64,000 nt of DNA, taken from positions 1 to 64,000 of the forward strand of contig JAENZE010000001.1 in NCBI GenBank assembly GCA_016841425.1, in the 5' to 3' direction. The position numbers and the translations under genes were made by a program. This stretch comes from Syntrophomonas sp. (GTDB taxonomy: Bacteria > Bacillota > Syntrophomonadia > Syntrophomonadales > Syntrophomonadaceae). The notes beneath the pieces were generated by a model. The model searched no databases and was not told the DNA's origin. It was given only the letters and a program-made list of their open reading frames with translations. Shown piece by piece: positions 37,547 through 47,276 of the stretch (positions are counted from its first letter, which is position 1; each line of letters opens with the position of its first letter).

Positions 37547-40500
37547 CTATTCTGGAAGTTGATTGATGTAATAGATTTTATCTCCGGGGACAGGGAATTT
37601 GATATAAAAAATTGTTCCGTTATCAGCAGTTTCCACTTCCAGCTGAGCACCATGCCGTTCTACTATACTATAACAAACCGCCAGACCTAGACCGGTGCCC
37701 TTTTCTTTCGTAGTTACAAATGGTTTGCCCAGATGCTCAAGCATAGCGGTATCAATACCGCTGCCCTGATCTTTAATAGATAATACAATATAATTATCAG
37801 CCGTACAGGTGCTAATGGTAAGAATCCCAGGAGATGCCATAGCTTCCAGGCCATTTCGTACCAAGTTAAAAATAAGCTGCCGGATCTGTTTAAAATCAAG
37901 AGGGACCAGGGGAACTTCTTCCAGCACCATTTTCATAATATGATCATGCTTCTTAGCCTCTGCAGACAGGATCAAAAAAGAATTTTCGATTATCTGGTTA
38001 AGATTTTCCAGTTTCAATTCAGTATGCAGGCCTTTACCCAGAGAAAGAAAGTCCGTTATTATGGAGTTAGCCCGGTCTATTTCTTCAATCATGAGATCAA
38101 AGTACTCTTTTTTTCCTACAAAATCATCACCTTCGTTTAAGAGCTGCAGGAAACCTCGCACAGTGGTCATGGGGTTCCTCACCTCATGACCAATAGCTGC
38201 TGCCATTTCACCAATGATACGGTACTGGTCCAGTCGAGCCATACTTCTCTGCATTTCCCGATGTTCCGTTAAATCAGTAAGGGCTCCCAGCAAACCGCTG
38301 GGATTACCTTCATTATCATAAAGAATAGTTTTGTTAATAAGCAAGTCTACTTTACGGCCACCGGGAAATTCGATTATGCTGTCATAGCTCAAACTGCTGG
38401 TACCGCTTTCAACAAGGGCCAGGTCAGAATTATGGAATTCTTCGGCCTGTACTTTGGTAAACATATCGAAATGCTGCGCACCAAAAAGTTCCTCTTTGGG
38501 TTTCCCCAGAAGTTCAGCATAAGCTCGGTTACATTCTATGAGTCTGCCGTCCAGATCTGTATAATATACAGGATTGGGGATAGTCTCAATTAGAGTTCCC
38601 AGAAATTCTACTTGTTCAGCAAGTTTTCTTTCGGCCTTACGCTGCGCAGTAATATCAAGTATTATGGCGGCCAGACCGGCCGGCACCCCATCGGTATTTC
38701 GGTATATAGCCCGGTTTACTATAACATCGCGAATACTGCCATCAGCATGATGAAATTTAGTGAAATACTTACCGCTAGGAGTTCTGGTTAATTCGTCTTC
38801 ATCTATATGCCCGGACAGATAATACTCCCACAGATCAACGCATTCCGGCATTTCTGCCGCCGCCTGACCAAGTATTTCTTCCCTGGTTTTCCCAATATAG
38901 TCCTCAAAGGCTTGGTTGCACCTAACATAATGCCCCCGGGAATTTAAAAAGAAGATAGGTGCAGGGATTATATCAGAAAGGAATTGTTGGAAATGAACCT
39001 GCCTCTGCAGTTTACGCTCCATGTTTCTTTTCTCGGAGATATTGGTCAATACTCCAACAATTCCAGCAAATTTACCTGCTGAATCAAAAAATGAGGCCCG
39101 GTTTATGATTACATCCAGAGTGCTGCCATCGGCATGTTTAAAACTGTACTCATGAAGTACCTGGTGTGGAAACTCCATCAAGCTCTCTTCTATGGACCGT
39201 ATCTCATCAATATCTTCTGGTTCCAGATAGGATTCCAGAATACTTATATTCTGGTCAATTATATGTTCACGGCCCCTGCCCACATACATCTCGAATGCCT
39301 TATTACAATTAAAAAAGCGTCCTTCTTTATTTTTGAAGAATATGGGGTTGGGTATAGTGTCGATAAGAGTCTGCATGAATTCCAGCTGATTGTATAATTC
39401 TTCCCGGGTATTAATAATTTGGGTGATATCATCAAAAAAGGCCGCGAATTCACCTGGTGCAGGTGAAAAGAGTATGAATTCCAGTATCTGCTGGCGAGGA
39501 TGATAGTAATATTGAAAACGTTCTTGAACAGTCCCGGTTTTTATCTGTTCACAAGCTTTATCCCAGTTGTCGATTATATTAGGGAATAATTCATGTACTG
39601 ACTTGCCGTTTAAATCGAGTTTAGTTTTGCAGAGCATCTGCTCCACCGCAGCATTGTGGTCGATAAGCAGATAATCGACATTCCCGTCTGCCCTTTCAGT
39701 CTCATGACAGTGGATGAGGCCGGCCTGAATACTTGCAAAAAGCGAACGGTAGTGCCTTTCGTTCTCTTTGAGAGCCAGTTCGGTCTTTATTTTATCAGTT
39801 CTATCAACGCTGACCAAAACGTACTTCCACTGGTCGATATCGAAAAAATTGCCTATGTCCAGGCAGGAAATCCATTTTAAATTTCCGTTTTCACAACTGA
39901 TACTGGCGTTCCATTCAATCATGGGCCCGGTATTTATTATTCTCTGCCTGTATTCATTTCGCAGGGTATCATCCGGGAACAAACGTTCAAATATTCCAGG
40001 GCGGGCAATCACTTCCTCGTTAGTATAACCGGTAAATCTTTGGCACTCACGGTTCCAGAAGACTATGTTCAAATCTTCATCTAAAGCCCAAACCATAAAG
40101 GGAAGTTTATTAAAGATAGTCTCACTATCTAACAGATTGATGTTGGCATCTGATAAACAACCAGAGAAATTGCCATCAGGAATACCGTGGTAACCGATAT
40201 TAGCATCGGCCAGGTCATTCACAACCATTAGCTCAGTAATATCCCGAGCTGATGCCTGTATCACATCCGGGCTAATTAATTGGCATATCCACCATAAAAC
40301 ACGCTGTTCACCCACACGATTGCTGATCGATATTTTAAAACTGACTTTTGCCGCTCCCTCCTGGAGTCTGTTCAGTTCTATACTTCCTGATTGTTGAGCT
40401 CGCGGAGGCAGGAAATCCAAGAAAGAAGCAGTTAAGATATCATCCATATTACTCTCATAAAAATTATAGAAAGCTGGATTGGCATATATAATGTGCAAAT

Positions 40501-40645
40501 CAGCTTGAAAACAGCAGATCAGATCGCTTTGCATATCCATTACCTGGCGATATTGTTCTGGAATCGCCGGTTGGCATGTGCTTATATGATCATCGGAAAA
40601 TTCCAATGCCATCTTATTAAGATTATTCCCAGCAGGTTTTCCCAC
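37547..40645 (-). CDS. Multi-PAS sensor histidine kinase (sporulation-kinase-like)
   Basis: A 1032-residue kinase with no membrane helices. About six PAS domains follow in series (about 30-140, 165-285, 290-400, 410-530, 540-660, 670-780), then HisKA with GEMAAAIGHEVRNPMTTVRGFLQLL and HATPase with NLVRNGLEAM, DQGSGID and GTGLGLAVCYSIVERHG. The HisKA region, including YFDLMIEEIDRANSIITDFL, resembles Bacillus sporulation kinases that feed Spo0F. There is no adjacent response regulator, as with orphan kinases. GTG start after GGGGGG. The 220 bp upstream to the next terminator show no gene. Confidence 0.93.
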   Translation of the reverse strand: MGKPAGNNLNKMALEFSDDHISTCQPAIPEQYRQVMDMQSDLICCFQADLHIIYANPAFYNFYESNMDDILTASFLDFLPPRAQQSGSIELNRLQEGAAKVSFKISISNRVGEQRVLWWICQLISPDVIQASARDITELMVVNDLADANIGYHGIPDGNFSGCLSDANINLLDSETIFNKLPFMVWALDEDLNIVFWNRECQRFTGYTNEEVIARPGIFERLFPDDTLRNEYRQRIINTGPMIEWNASISCENGNLKWISCLDIGNFFDIDQWKYVLVSVDRTDKIKTELALKENERHYRSLFASIQAGLIHCHETERADGNVDYLLIDHNAAVEQMLCKTKLDLNGKSVHELFPNIIDNWDKACEQIKTGTVQERFQYYYHPRQQILEFILFSPAPGEFAAFFDDITQIINTREELYNQLEFMQTLIDTIPNPIFFKNKEGRFFNCNKAFEMYVGRGREHIIDQNISILESYLEPEDIDEIRSIEESLMEFPHQVLHEYSFKHADGSTLDVIINRASFFDSAGKFAGIVGVLTNISEKRNMERKLQRQVHFQQFLSDIIPAPIFFLNSRGHYVRCNQAFEDYIGKTREEILGQAAAEMPECVDLWEYYLSGHIDEDELTRTPSGKYFTKFHHADGSIRDVIVNRAIYRNTDGVPAGLAAIILDITAQRKAERKLAEQVEFLGTLIETIPNPVYYTDLDGRLIECNRAYAELLGKPKEELFGAQHFDMFTKVQAEEFHNSDLALVESGTSSLSYDSIIEFPGGRKVDLLINKTILYDNEGNPSGLLGALTDLTEHREMQRSMARLDQYRIIGEMAAAIGHEVRNPMTTVRGFLQLLNEGDDFVGKKEYFDLMIEEIDRANSIITDFLSLGKGLHTELKLENLNQIIENSFLILSAEAKKHDHIMKMVLEEVPLVPLDFKQIRQLIFNLVRNGLEAMASPGILTISTCTADNYIVLSIKDQGSGIDTAMLEHLGKPFVTTKEKGTGLGLAVCYSIVERHGAQLEVETADNGTIFYIKFPVPGDKIYYINQLPE

Positions 40646-40862
40646 TGTTAACCCCCCTAGAAATTAAACTATTATTAAGTATAAGTAAAATTTGTAGCCC
40701 CAACATTCGACATCTATTCGTATTTATCTTACTAGTAACTACAAAAAAAGACAAATTAATTTAGCGATAGTTATAGTTTTTCAATAAGTGGCTGCCTTTA
40801 AATCCCTAAAAGAGTACCTTATAAATAATTATTCCGAATCAGCATCAGAAAAATTAATTGAT

Positions 40863-40892
40863 CAAAAAAAACCGCCTCGAAGGCGGTTTTAA
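40863..40892 (-). terminator. Terminator at the end of the hyp operon
   Basis: Minus strand AAAACCGCCT/TCGA/AGGCGGTTTT followed by TTTTGAT, just after the DsrE gene. It marks the end of the hydrogenase maturation genes. Confidence 0.9.
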
Positions 40893-40915
40893 AAGAGCTT
40901 ATTAGCTACAGATGA

Positions 40916-41263
40916 CTAAATAGTAATCAGCTTATCATCACCCTTTAGTATTTCGGTGAATGGCTGCCCCATGTATTTCACTTCTATTCCCAGATCTTCC
41001 AGTTTACTGCTTACTCCTAGAATATCTGCACATCTTTTGCAGGCCAGCAGTTTTATCCCGGCATCTCTCATCAAAGGTAATTGCTTTTGTAGGTCTTCAT
41101 CCACGGCAATTAGACTGGTTGCGGCGCCCCATATTAGAAGGGTAACTTCTTCCCACCAATTATGAAGCTTGGAGTTCAAGGTATACATGAAAACCATGTG
41201 TTCAGCTGTAGTGCGGTCACCACTGGTCCATAACACTACCAGTTTATCAACCCTATCATCCAT
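40916..41263 (-). CDS. DsrE-family protein at end of hyp operon
   Basis: A 115-residue DsrE-like protein, starting at ATG 41263 after GAGGAGG. Family features are VVLWTSGDRTTAEHMVF, VTLLIWGAATSLIAVDEDLQ and LLACKRCADILGV with a CxxC, then EVKYMGQPFTEIL. DsrE proteins handle sulfur by persulfide relay. The CxxC and the position after hypE make a sulfur or selenium transfer role possible, but the TusA domain of the selenium-linked YedF is absent. Confidence 0.82.
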   Translation of the reverse strand: MDDRVDKLVVLWTSGDRTTAEHMVFMYTLNSKLHNWWEEVTLLIWGAATSLIAVDEDLQKQLPLMRDAGIKLLACKRCADILGVSSKLEDLGIEVKYMGQPFTEILKGDDKLITI

Positions 41264-41356
41264 ATATGCTTTACCTCCTCTAAATTGAATCCTGTCAAAG
41301 TGCTTGCGGATTATAATAATTCTATCACTCCGTTGCACTCGGAGGCAATGTGGATT

Positions 41357-42367
41357 CTAACATATACGGGGGACGTGTTCTCCTTCTAACATTCCCAGAA
41401 TGCGTTTAGCTCCTAACCTGGTTTTAATTAATACCATTGCAGCGGGCTCTTGTACCACTTCTCCTATAATAGCCGTCTCTCTAGCTTCGTCCAGTAATCT
41501 GAGGTCGTTCATCACTTGGGATGAGATATCAGCCTCTACTACTATTACCATTTTGCCCTCATTGGCCATATAGAGAGGATCGAGACCCAGCATATCGCAG
41601 GCTCCCTGCACAACTGGAGAAATCGGTATTTTCTCCTCCTGAACCAGTATTCCCAGTCCAGATTGCTGGGCCAGTTCGTTTAAAACTGTAGCCAGCCCGC
41701 CCCGAGTAGGGTCGCGCATACATTTAATTTTATCCCCATATTTGGCCAGAGCTTCCCCGGTTTTTACGAGCGCTGCGCAGTCGCTGACAGCCGGAGTATC
41801 GAAACTTAAACCCTCTCTCTGTGCCAATATTGATAATCCATGGTCTCCCATATTGCCGGTGACAATAATATGACTGCCGCTGATGATTCTATCCGGGCGG
41901 TATTCAATTCCACAACTTAATATGCCTACTCCAGTAGTATTAATGAATACCCCATCGGCACTACCTTTTTCTACTACTTTGGTATCCCCGGTAACCAGCT
42001 GTACGCCGGCATGTTTGGCAGTATCGGCCATTGATAATACTATTTTTTTCAAATCATCTAAGGGAAGGCCTTCTTCAATTATGAAAGCAGCAGATAAATA
42101 CAAAGGTCTGGCCCCACATGCCAGAAGATCGTTAACAGTACCGCACACAGAAAGCTTGCCTATATCGCCGCCCGGGAAAAAGAGGGGTGTAATTACGAAA
42201 GAATCAGTAGACATCACTACCTTGCCAGGAGGGAATTCAAGCAGAGCACCATCCATCATGGGGTCTAAATAGGGATTGTGCCAGGCTTTTTTAAATACGT
42301 CATCTATAAGCTGCTGGCTCATCAAGCCGCCGCTTCCATGGGCCATCAATATTCTATCTGTTTTCAT
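41357..42367 (-). CDS. hypE: Hydrogenase maturation protein HypE
   Basis: A 336-residue enzyme that dehydrates a C-terminal thiocarboxamide to thiocyanate, making the CN ligands of the NiFe site. It ends with the essential PRIC motif (EHVPRIC) carrying the modified cysteine. AHGSGGLMSQQLIDDVF opens the ATP-binding fold and DPTRGGLATVLNELA is the PurM/SelD-like signature. Its start overlaps hypD by 4 bases, indicating translational coupling. Confidence 0.97.
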   Translation of the reverse strand: MKTDRILMAHGSGGLMSQQLIDDVFKKAWHNPYLDPMMDGALLEFPPGKVVMSTDSFVITPLFFPGGDIGKLSVCGTVNDLLACGARPLYLSAAFIIEEGLPLDDLKKIVLSMADTAKHAGVQLVTGDTKVVEKGSADGVFINTTGVGILSCGIEYRPDRIISGSHIIVTGNMGDHGLSILAQREGLSFDTPAVSDCAALVKTGEALAKYGDKIKCMRDPTRGGLATVLNELAQQSGLGILVQEEKIPISPVVQGACDMLGLDPLYMANEGKMVIVVEADISSQVMNDLRLLDEARETAIIGEVVQEPAAMVLIKTRLGAKRILGMLEGEHVPRIC

Positions 42368-43446
42368 CTGATTTCTCCTCTCAATGGAGTATATCTATAA
42401 TAAGCGGCACAGGCACCCTCGTGAGAAACCATACAGGGACCTATAGGATTTAATGGATTGCATGCGCTGCCGAATAAGGGGCAGTCATGGGGAGATATTT
42501 TCCCGGTTAATATTTCGCCGCAGGAACAGCCTTTGATAGGGACATCCTCGATATCTGGCACATTAAATTTATAGCGGGCATTAAATTCGATGTACTCTTC
42601 GCGTATCTCCAGGCCGCTGCCGGGTATTAGACCAATTCCTCGCCAGCGGGTATCAACTTCTTTAAAGATACGTTTTAATACACTTTGTGCTACCGGATTT
42701 CCATCTTCTTTTACTGCCCGGCGGTATTGTATTTCAGCTCGGTATTGCTGCTGCCTGAACTGCAGCAATATCATCAGTATACCCTGAAGTATGTCTGAAT
42801 CATCGAAACCGGTTATAACACAGGGCTTTTGGTATTTGTTGACCAATTCTCGATAGGGATCCAAACCTATGACCAGCGAAACATGACCCGGACAGATAAG
42901 GGCATCAACCTTGATATCGGGATCGGAAAATATGATTTCCAGAGCCGGAGGGACCAGTTTGTGCAGGGAAAGAACGGAAAAATTACTTACCTGCATAGCT
43001 CTGGCCGCTTCAATGCTGGCTCCCACCGGTGGGGCAGTAGTTTCAAAACCTATTCCCAGGAAAACAACTTCCTGGGAGGGATTGGTTCTGGCCATTTCTA
43101 CAGCATCCATAGGAGAGTATACCACCCGTATGTCAGCGCCCTGGCTTCTGGCTTCCTGTAGGGAAGACCGGGTACCAGGCACTCTCATCATATCCCCAAA
43201 GGTAGCTAGAATAAGATCCTGCTGCTGGACCAGTTCGATCACTGCATCAATATCCCCCTGCGCAGTCACACATACCGGACATCCAGGTCCAGAAATGAGC
43301 TTTATGTTATCTGGCAGAAGATCTTTGATACCGCTTTTAGCAATAGCCATAGTATGAGTTCCACATACCTCCATCATGGAGATACTTTGTCTATCACTCT
43401 GGATTTCTTTTATCATATCCTGCACAATAGCTTTATTATTGTTCAT
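42364..43446 (-). CDS. hypD: Hydrogenase maturation protein HypD
   Basis: A 360-residue iron-sulfur scaffold on which the Fe(CN)2CO group is built with HypC. The conserved segments MMEVCGTHTMAIAKSGIKDLLP, SGPGCPVCVTAQGDID and GFETTAPP are present. C-terminal cysteines (GCSCGEILTGKI, CPLFGSACNP) bind the 4Fe-4S cluster. The start overlaps the end of hypC by 11 bases. Confidence 0.97.
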   Translation of the reverse strand: MNNNKAIVQDMIKEIQSDRQSISMMEVCGTHTMAIAKSGIKDLLPDNIKLISGPGCPVCVTAQGDIDAVIELVQQQDLILATFGDMMRVPGTRSSLQEARSQGADIRVVYSPMDAVEMARTNPSQEVVFLGIGFETTAPPVGASIEAARAMQVSNFSVLSLHKLVPPALEIIFSDPDIKVDALICPGHVSLVIGLDPYRELVNKYQKPCVITGFDDSDILQGILMILLQFRQQQYRAEIQYRRAVKEDGNPVAQSVLKRIFKEVDTRWRGIGLIPGSGLEIREEYIEFNARYKFNVPDIEDVPIKGCSCGEILTGKISPHDCPLFGSACNPLNPIGPCMVSHEGACAAYYRYTPLRGEIR

Positions 43447-43678
43447 ATAACAAGGACTCCCTGATTTTTTGCAACTCCAGCATCAAAGCCAGAGACTCTT
43501 CAGCTTCGCTTTCGTCCATGACCTGCATGGCAAAACCTGCATGTACCAGGACCCACTGTCCAATCTCAGCATCAGGAGTTAAAGCTGTACTTATTTCTAC
43601 CTGATTACCATTTACATCGACTACCGCTGCATTGTTTTCCGATATTGACATTAATTTACCAGGTACACCCAGACACAT
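43436..43678 (-). CDS. hypC: Hydrogenase maturation chaperone HypC
   Basis: An 80-residue OB-fold chaperone starting MCLGVPGKL, with the essential Cys2. It carries the Fe(CN)2CO group from HypD to the large subunit. ATG 43678 is chosen over 43696 because of the invariant start and GAGAGGAG upstream. It lies one base after the hypF stop and overlaps hypD. Confidence 0.96.
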   Translation of the reverse strand: MCLGVPGKLMSISENNAAVVDVNGNQVEISTALTPDAEIGQWVLVHAGFAMQVMDESEAEESLALMLELQKIRESLLYEQ

Positions 43679-43679
43679 A

Positions 43680-45947
43680 TCACTTTCTCCTCTCACTTGC
43701 TATTACTGCCTGACCCAGTGCAATACCACCATCTCCAGGCGGAACCAGCTGCTGGTGATAAACCTGGAATCCTTTACCGAGCAGGCTGTTAATCAAATCT
43801 GACAATATTATCTGGTTGTGAAATGCACCTCCGCTTAGCACTACTCGATTTATACCGGTTTTTTCCCGGCCTGTAATCAAGGCTTTTAGAAACATGTCAC
43901 TTATAGTTGCATGAAATTTCCGGGCTATAGTGCTTGCTGGCAGTTTTCCGTTTATATCCGTGATCATATCCGACCACAACGGAAGGCTGTTCATTATCAG
44001 CATATCTGCTTTTTCCCCAATGCAATATTCATACAGTCCATGGGCATTTTTATCTGCACAGGCTTCCAGCTCAATTCCTGCCTGTCCTTCATAGCCATTC
44101 ACGGGGCTTATTCCGAGTATCGCTCCTGCTGCATCAAAAAGCCTGCCGCAGGAAGAAGTTAGTATTTCACTCTGGCTGTTAATCCGTTGCAGGATCAAGT
44201 CTCTTTCTGCTAACGGCAGATCAGGTAATAGTTTTTCTGCTGCTTCAATGCCCTTATTACCAAGAGCTGAGACCAGATATATAAAGGCCATACGATACGG
44301 CCGTCTGCTGCTCAGATCCCCACCTACCAGGGGCAGATAGTTTAGATGCCCCAGACGAGAAAAGTTTGTATAATCACCTCTTAAAAGTTCGCATCCCCAT
44401 ATCGCTCCATCCATTCCCCATCCGCTTCCATCGCATATCAGACCTAATACCTCACCCTGTAAGCCGTTTTCAGCCATTACTGAAGCCAGGTGAGCATGGT
44501 GATGCTGAACCCCGACTAGTTCCACCTCTTTTTGGGCTTTTGCCCAGCGTGTAGCCTGGTATTCTGGATGAAGGTCATGAGCTATAATATCAGGCTTCAC
44601 TGCCAGCATTTGTTTGAATCTTTCTATGCCATTCTGAAAATTTACATAATTATTATAATGATTAAGGTCTCCCCAGTGCTGGCTCAAATAAGCTTCGTTG
44701 CCCCTGGTAATACAAAAAGTATTTTTCAATTCACTTCCCACTGCCAGTACTGGGCAAGAGGAAGTCGGAATTGGGATCGCGCCAGGTACGTACCCCCTGG
44801 CCCTTCTGAAAAAATGTCTGGTTCCGTAAGGGGAAACGCTTATTACAGAATCATCACAGGGATTATAGATATCCCGGTTATGAATAAGAAAATAATCGGC
44901 AACTTCATTCAGCTTTTGAAAAGCGTCTTCATTACTTATTATCAACGGCTCATCACTTATGTTAGCACTGGTCATAATCAGTGTATCCAGCTCATCATCA
45001 AACAAGAGAAAATGCAGAGGGGTATAGGGAAGCATCACTCCCAGGGTCCTTAGGCCGGGATGAATAATCTCACCGGGGAGTCCATTGTTTTCAAGAACAT
45101 CCAGAACTACTATAGGTGCCTGATAGGAGACTAAATGCTGCTCTTCCTCAGGGCTGATCCTGCACACGCTATGAGCAGTTTCCAAATCACGAGCCATAAC
45201 GGCAAAGGGTTTGACATCTCGCCTTTTGCGTTGTCGCAGACGTTCAACCGCCTCTTTATTTCGTGCATCTACTGCCAGATGAAAACCACCCAGTCCTTTT
45301 ACTGCGACTATAGAGCCTTTTTTTAATAATTCAATAACATTATCGTTTATTATCTCCTGCCTGGCATTTAGAAGGGTGATCTGAGGACCGCAGAAAGGGC
45401 AGGCATTAGGTTGGGCATGAAAACGCCTGTTTATGGGATTCTCATATTCTTCCTGGCACTGCAGGCACATCGGGAACGAATCCATAGTAGTCTTGCTTCG
45501 GTCGTATGGAACATCCTTAATTATGGTAAAGCGCGGACCGCAGTTAGTACAGTTAGTGAATGGGTAATTGAAACGTCTATTTCCAGGGTCGAATATTTCC
45601 TGTCTGCAATCCAAGCAGGTAGCAACATCCGGAGATATCATTACATTCCGGGTGGAGTCGTTTTCACTTTCCTTTATGGTGAAACTTTGATAACCAAGAG
45701 GATCTGTTTTTTCTATCGTATAGTTTCTTATAAGAGCCAGGGGAGGTGGGGATTCAATAACTCTTCGTATAAATCCGGTTAACTGCTCGGGCAGTCCCTC
45801 TACTTCAATAAATACTCCGTGGGAAGAATTTAGCACCCATCCACTCAATCCAAGGTCGGAGGCCGCCCGAAAAACATGAGGTCTAAACCCTACACCTTGT
45901 ACTATCCCATTGATTCGAATTTTATAGCGCGATCTATTATTCCGCAT
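43680..45947 (-). CDS. hypF: Carbamoyltransferase HypF
   Basis: A 755-residue enzyme that converts carbamoyl phosphate to a thiocarboxamide on HypE. In order: acylphosphatase domain GIVQGVGFRPHVFR (about 12-25), two zinc fingers (CLDC/CTNC and CLQC/CPFC, about 108-185), YrdC-like domain with KGLGGFHLAVDA, and the Kae1-like domain (VQHHHAHLASVMAEN, CDGSGWGMDGAIWG, VVLSGGAFHNQ). It begins a second transcript block after a terminator, ahead of hypCDE. Confidence 0.97.
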   Translation of the reverse strand: MRNNRSRYKIRINGIVQGVGFRPHVFRAASDLGLSGWVLNSSHGVFIEVEGLPEQLTGFIRRVIESPPPLALIRNYTIEKTDPLGYQSFTIKESENDSTRNVMISPDVATCLDCRQEIFDPGNRRFNYPFTNCTNCGPRFTIIKDVPYDRSKTTMDSFPMCLQCQEEYENPINRRFHAQPNACPFCGPQITLLNARQEIINDNVIELLKKGSIVAVKGLGGFHLAVDARNKEAVERLRQRKRRDVKPFAVMARDLETAHSVCRISPEEEQHLVSYQAPIVVLDVLENNGLPGEIIHPGLRTLGVMLPYTPLHFLLFDDELDTLIMTSANISDEPLIISNEDAFQKLNEVADYFLIHNRDIYNPCDDSVISVSPYGTRHFFRRARGYVPGAIPIPTSSCPVLAVGSELKNTFCITRGNEAYLSQHWGDLNHYNNYVNFQNGIERFKQMLAVKPDIIAHDLHPEYQATRWAKAQKEVELVGVQHHHAHLASVMAENGLQGEVLGLICDGSGWGMDGAIWGCELLRGDYTNFSRLGHLNYLPLVGGDLSSRRPYRMAFIYLVSALGNKGIEAAEKLLPDLPLAERDLILQRINSQSEILTSSCGRLFDAAGAILGISPVNGYEGQAGIELEACADKNAHGLYEYCIGEKADMLIMNSLPLWSDMITDINGKLPASTIARKFHATISDMFLKALITGREKTGINRVVLSGGAFHNQIILSDLINSLLGKGFQVYHQQLVPPGDGGIALGQAVIASERRK

Positions 45948-46011
45948 AGGCTCTATACCTGCTTTTTCTAATAATATGGTGCTGGTCTGCCCGGGTCAGG
46001 CAGTGTAATTT

Positions 46012-46061
46012 AAAAAAAACAATCCAAACGGGTGGACTGAAATAAGCGGTCAGCCCACCCG
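46012..46061 (-). terminator. Terminator between maturation protease and hypF
   Basis: A 12-bp minus-strand stem CGGGTGGGCTGA / TCAGTCCACCCG (plus arms 46050-46061 and 46029-46040), then TTTGGATTGTTTTTTTT. It separates the hypAB-hydrogenase genes from hypFCDE, perhaps allowing partial readthrough. Confidence 0.8.
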
Positions 46062-46151
46062 GAATGGACATTCTTTGACCAGTATACTGCTTCTGGTAGT
46101 GTAATATATGTAAGGCTGCATCTAATTAAAATTATTGACTATCAACGATCA

Positions 46152-46619
46152 TTACCTGGTCATCAGGTTTTCTATATCCTGTTGTATAAGTTCAATTACC
46201 CGGGGCAATTTAGATTGAATCCCAGGAGTAAGTTCCATTCCCAGTTTGACCAGCTCAGGTTCGATACCAAAGACCAAAATATCTGGCTCGTAACCCATTA
46301 GCTTGGCCATACTAACTGCTTCAATAAAATGCATCTCATGAAGTGAAGTAATGTTACTGTCAGGCTGCAAACCCAGTTCTTCCAGAGGTGCTCGATATAT
46401 TGTGCCGGGGTCTCCCCCAGCCTGCATAGCATCTATTAGGATTAGAATATCATAAGTGCTAAAAATATCTAACATGTCATAACTGTTTACGCCTGCATCG
46501 ATTAAATCCACATCTTCCGGGAGGCATTTCATTTCGGCCAGACGGTTAATAACGTGGATACCTACACCCTCATCCTGCATCAATAAATTGCCTATTCCTA
46601 CTACTGCAATTTTACTCAA
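46152..46619 (-). CDS. hyaD: Hydrogenase maturation protease (HyaD/HybD family)
   Basis: A 155-residue endopeptidase that cuts the C-terminal tail of the large subunit after nickel insertion. Conserved parts are VVGIGNLLMQDEGVGIHVINRL with the nickel-sensing glutamate, DAGVNSYDMLDIF and the central DAMQAGGDPGTIY. Its expected target is the DPCLACAIH / LMTP junction of the large subunit encoded two genes upstream. 12 bases separate it from the cytochrome gene. Confidence 0.95.
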   Translation of the reverse strand: MSKIAVVGIGNLLMQDEGVGIHVINRLAEMKCLPEDVDLIDAGVNSYDMLDIFSTYDILILIDAMQAGGDPGTIYRAPLEELGLQPDSNITSLHEMHFIEAVSMAKLMGYEPDILVFGIEPELVKLGMELTPGIQSKLPRVIELIQQDIENLMTR

Positions 46620-46631
46620 TCAAAAGCCTCC

Positions 46632-47264
46632 TCAGGCTCCTATACTTTTGTCATGAGTATGAGCACTATCATGAAAGCCCTTGGGAATTTTACCTGTGAA
46701 CATAGATAATAGTACAGGAATTCCTTCGGAAACGTCCAGATATACATGCGCAAGAACTGACAGGACAAAAAGCCAATTAATTATATAATGAATAACTCTT
46801 ACTGCGATTAATCCACCCAGACTGCCTCCCAGTCCCATGAAAAGATTAGGATTGTAGAGAATGAAACCGGTGATTATCATGCAAATTGCCATAACTAACC
46901 AGCCAGTGTACATCATTTTTTGGCCGGGATTATACTTACCATAATCAGGATGGCTGTCGCTCAAAAATAGATAGTACTTCATCATACTGGGAAGATTCTT
47001 GATGTCTGGTATAGGGTTGAATAATACATTTTTGGCATCTTTGGCGACAATCGCATAATATACCCGTCCGATAACTCCAAACACCAGTACATAGGCCATG
47101 GCAAAATGGAGCATTCTGGGGGTATCCATATTGCTGAAAAGTCTAAATGACTCCGGAGCATGAATATAGAACCCGGTCAGTACCAGAAGGGTAATAGCAA
47201 TCATATTCGTCCAGTGAAATATTCTGAGCCAAATTGAATGTCTTTCTTCCATCTGTTTTACCAT
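46632..47264 (-). CDS. hyaC: Hydrogenase cytochrome b subunit
   Basis: A 210-residue di-haem membrane cytochrome of the HyaC/HydC family with four hydrophobic segments. Candidate haem histidines are in LRIFHWTNM, MLHFAMAYV and VIHYIINWLFVLSVLAHVYLDV. It anchors the hydrogenase at the outer face of the membrane and passes electrons between it and menaquinone. ATG 47264 follows GGGGGG by 7-8 bases. It lies 12 bp after the large-subunit gene. Confidence 0.93.
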   Translation of the reverse strand: MVKQMEERHSIWLRIFHWTNMIAITLLVLTGFYIHAPESFRLFSNMDTPRMLHFAMAYVLVFGVIGRVYYAIVAKDAKNVLFNPIPDIKNLPSMMKYYLFLSDSHPDYGKYNPGQKMMYTGWLVMAICMIITGFILYNPNLFMGLGGSLGGLIAVRVIHYIINWLFVLSVLAHVYLDVSEGIPVLLSMFTGKIPKGFHDSAHTHDKSIGA

Positions 47265-47276
47265 CAAAATTCCCCC

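Noticed and set aside
40916-41263. YedF selenium-metabolism protein
   Set aside because: Only a DsrE domain is present; the TusA-like N-terminal half of YedF is missing.
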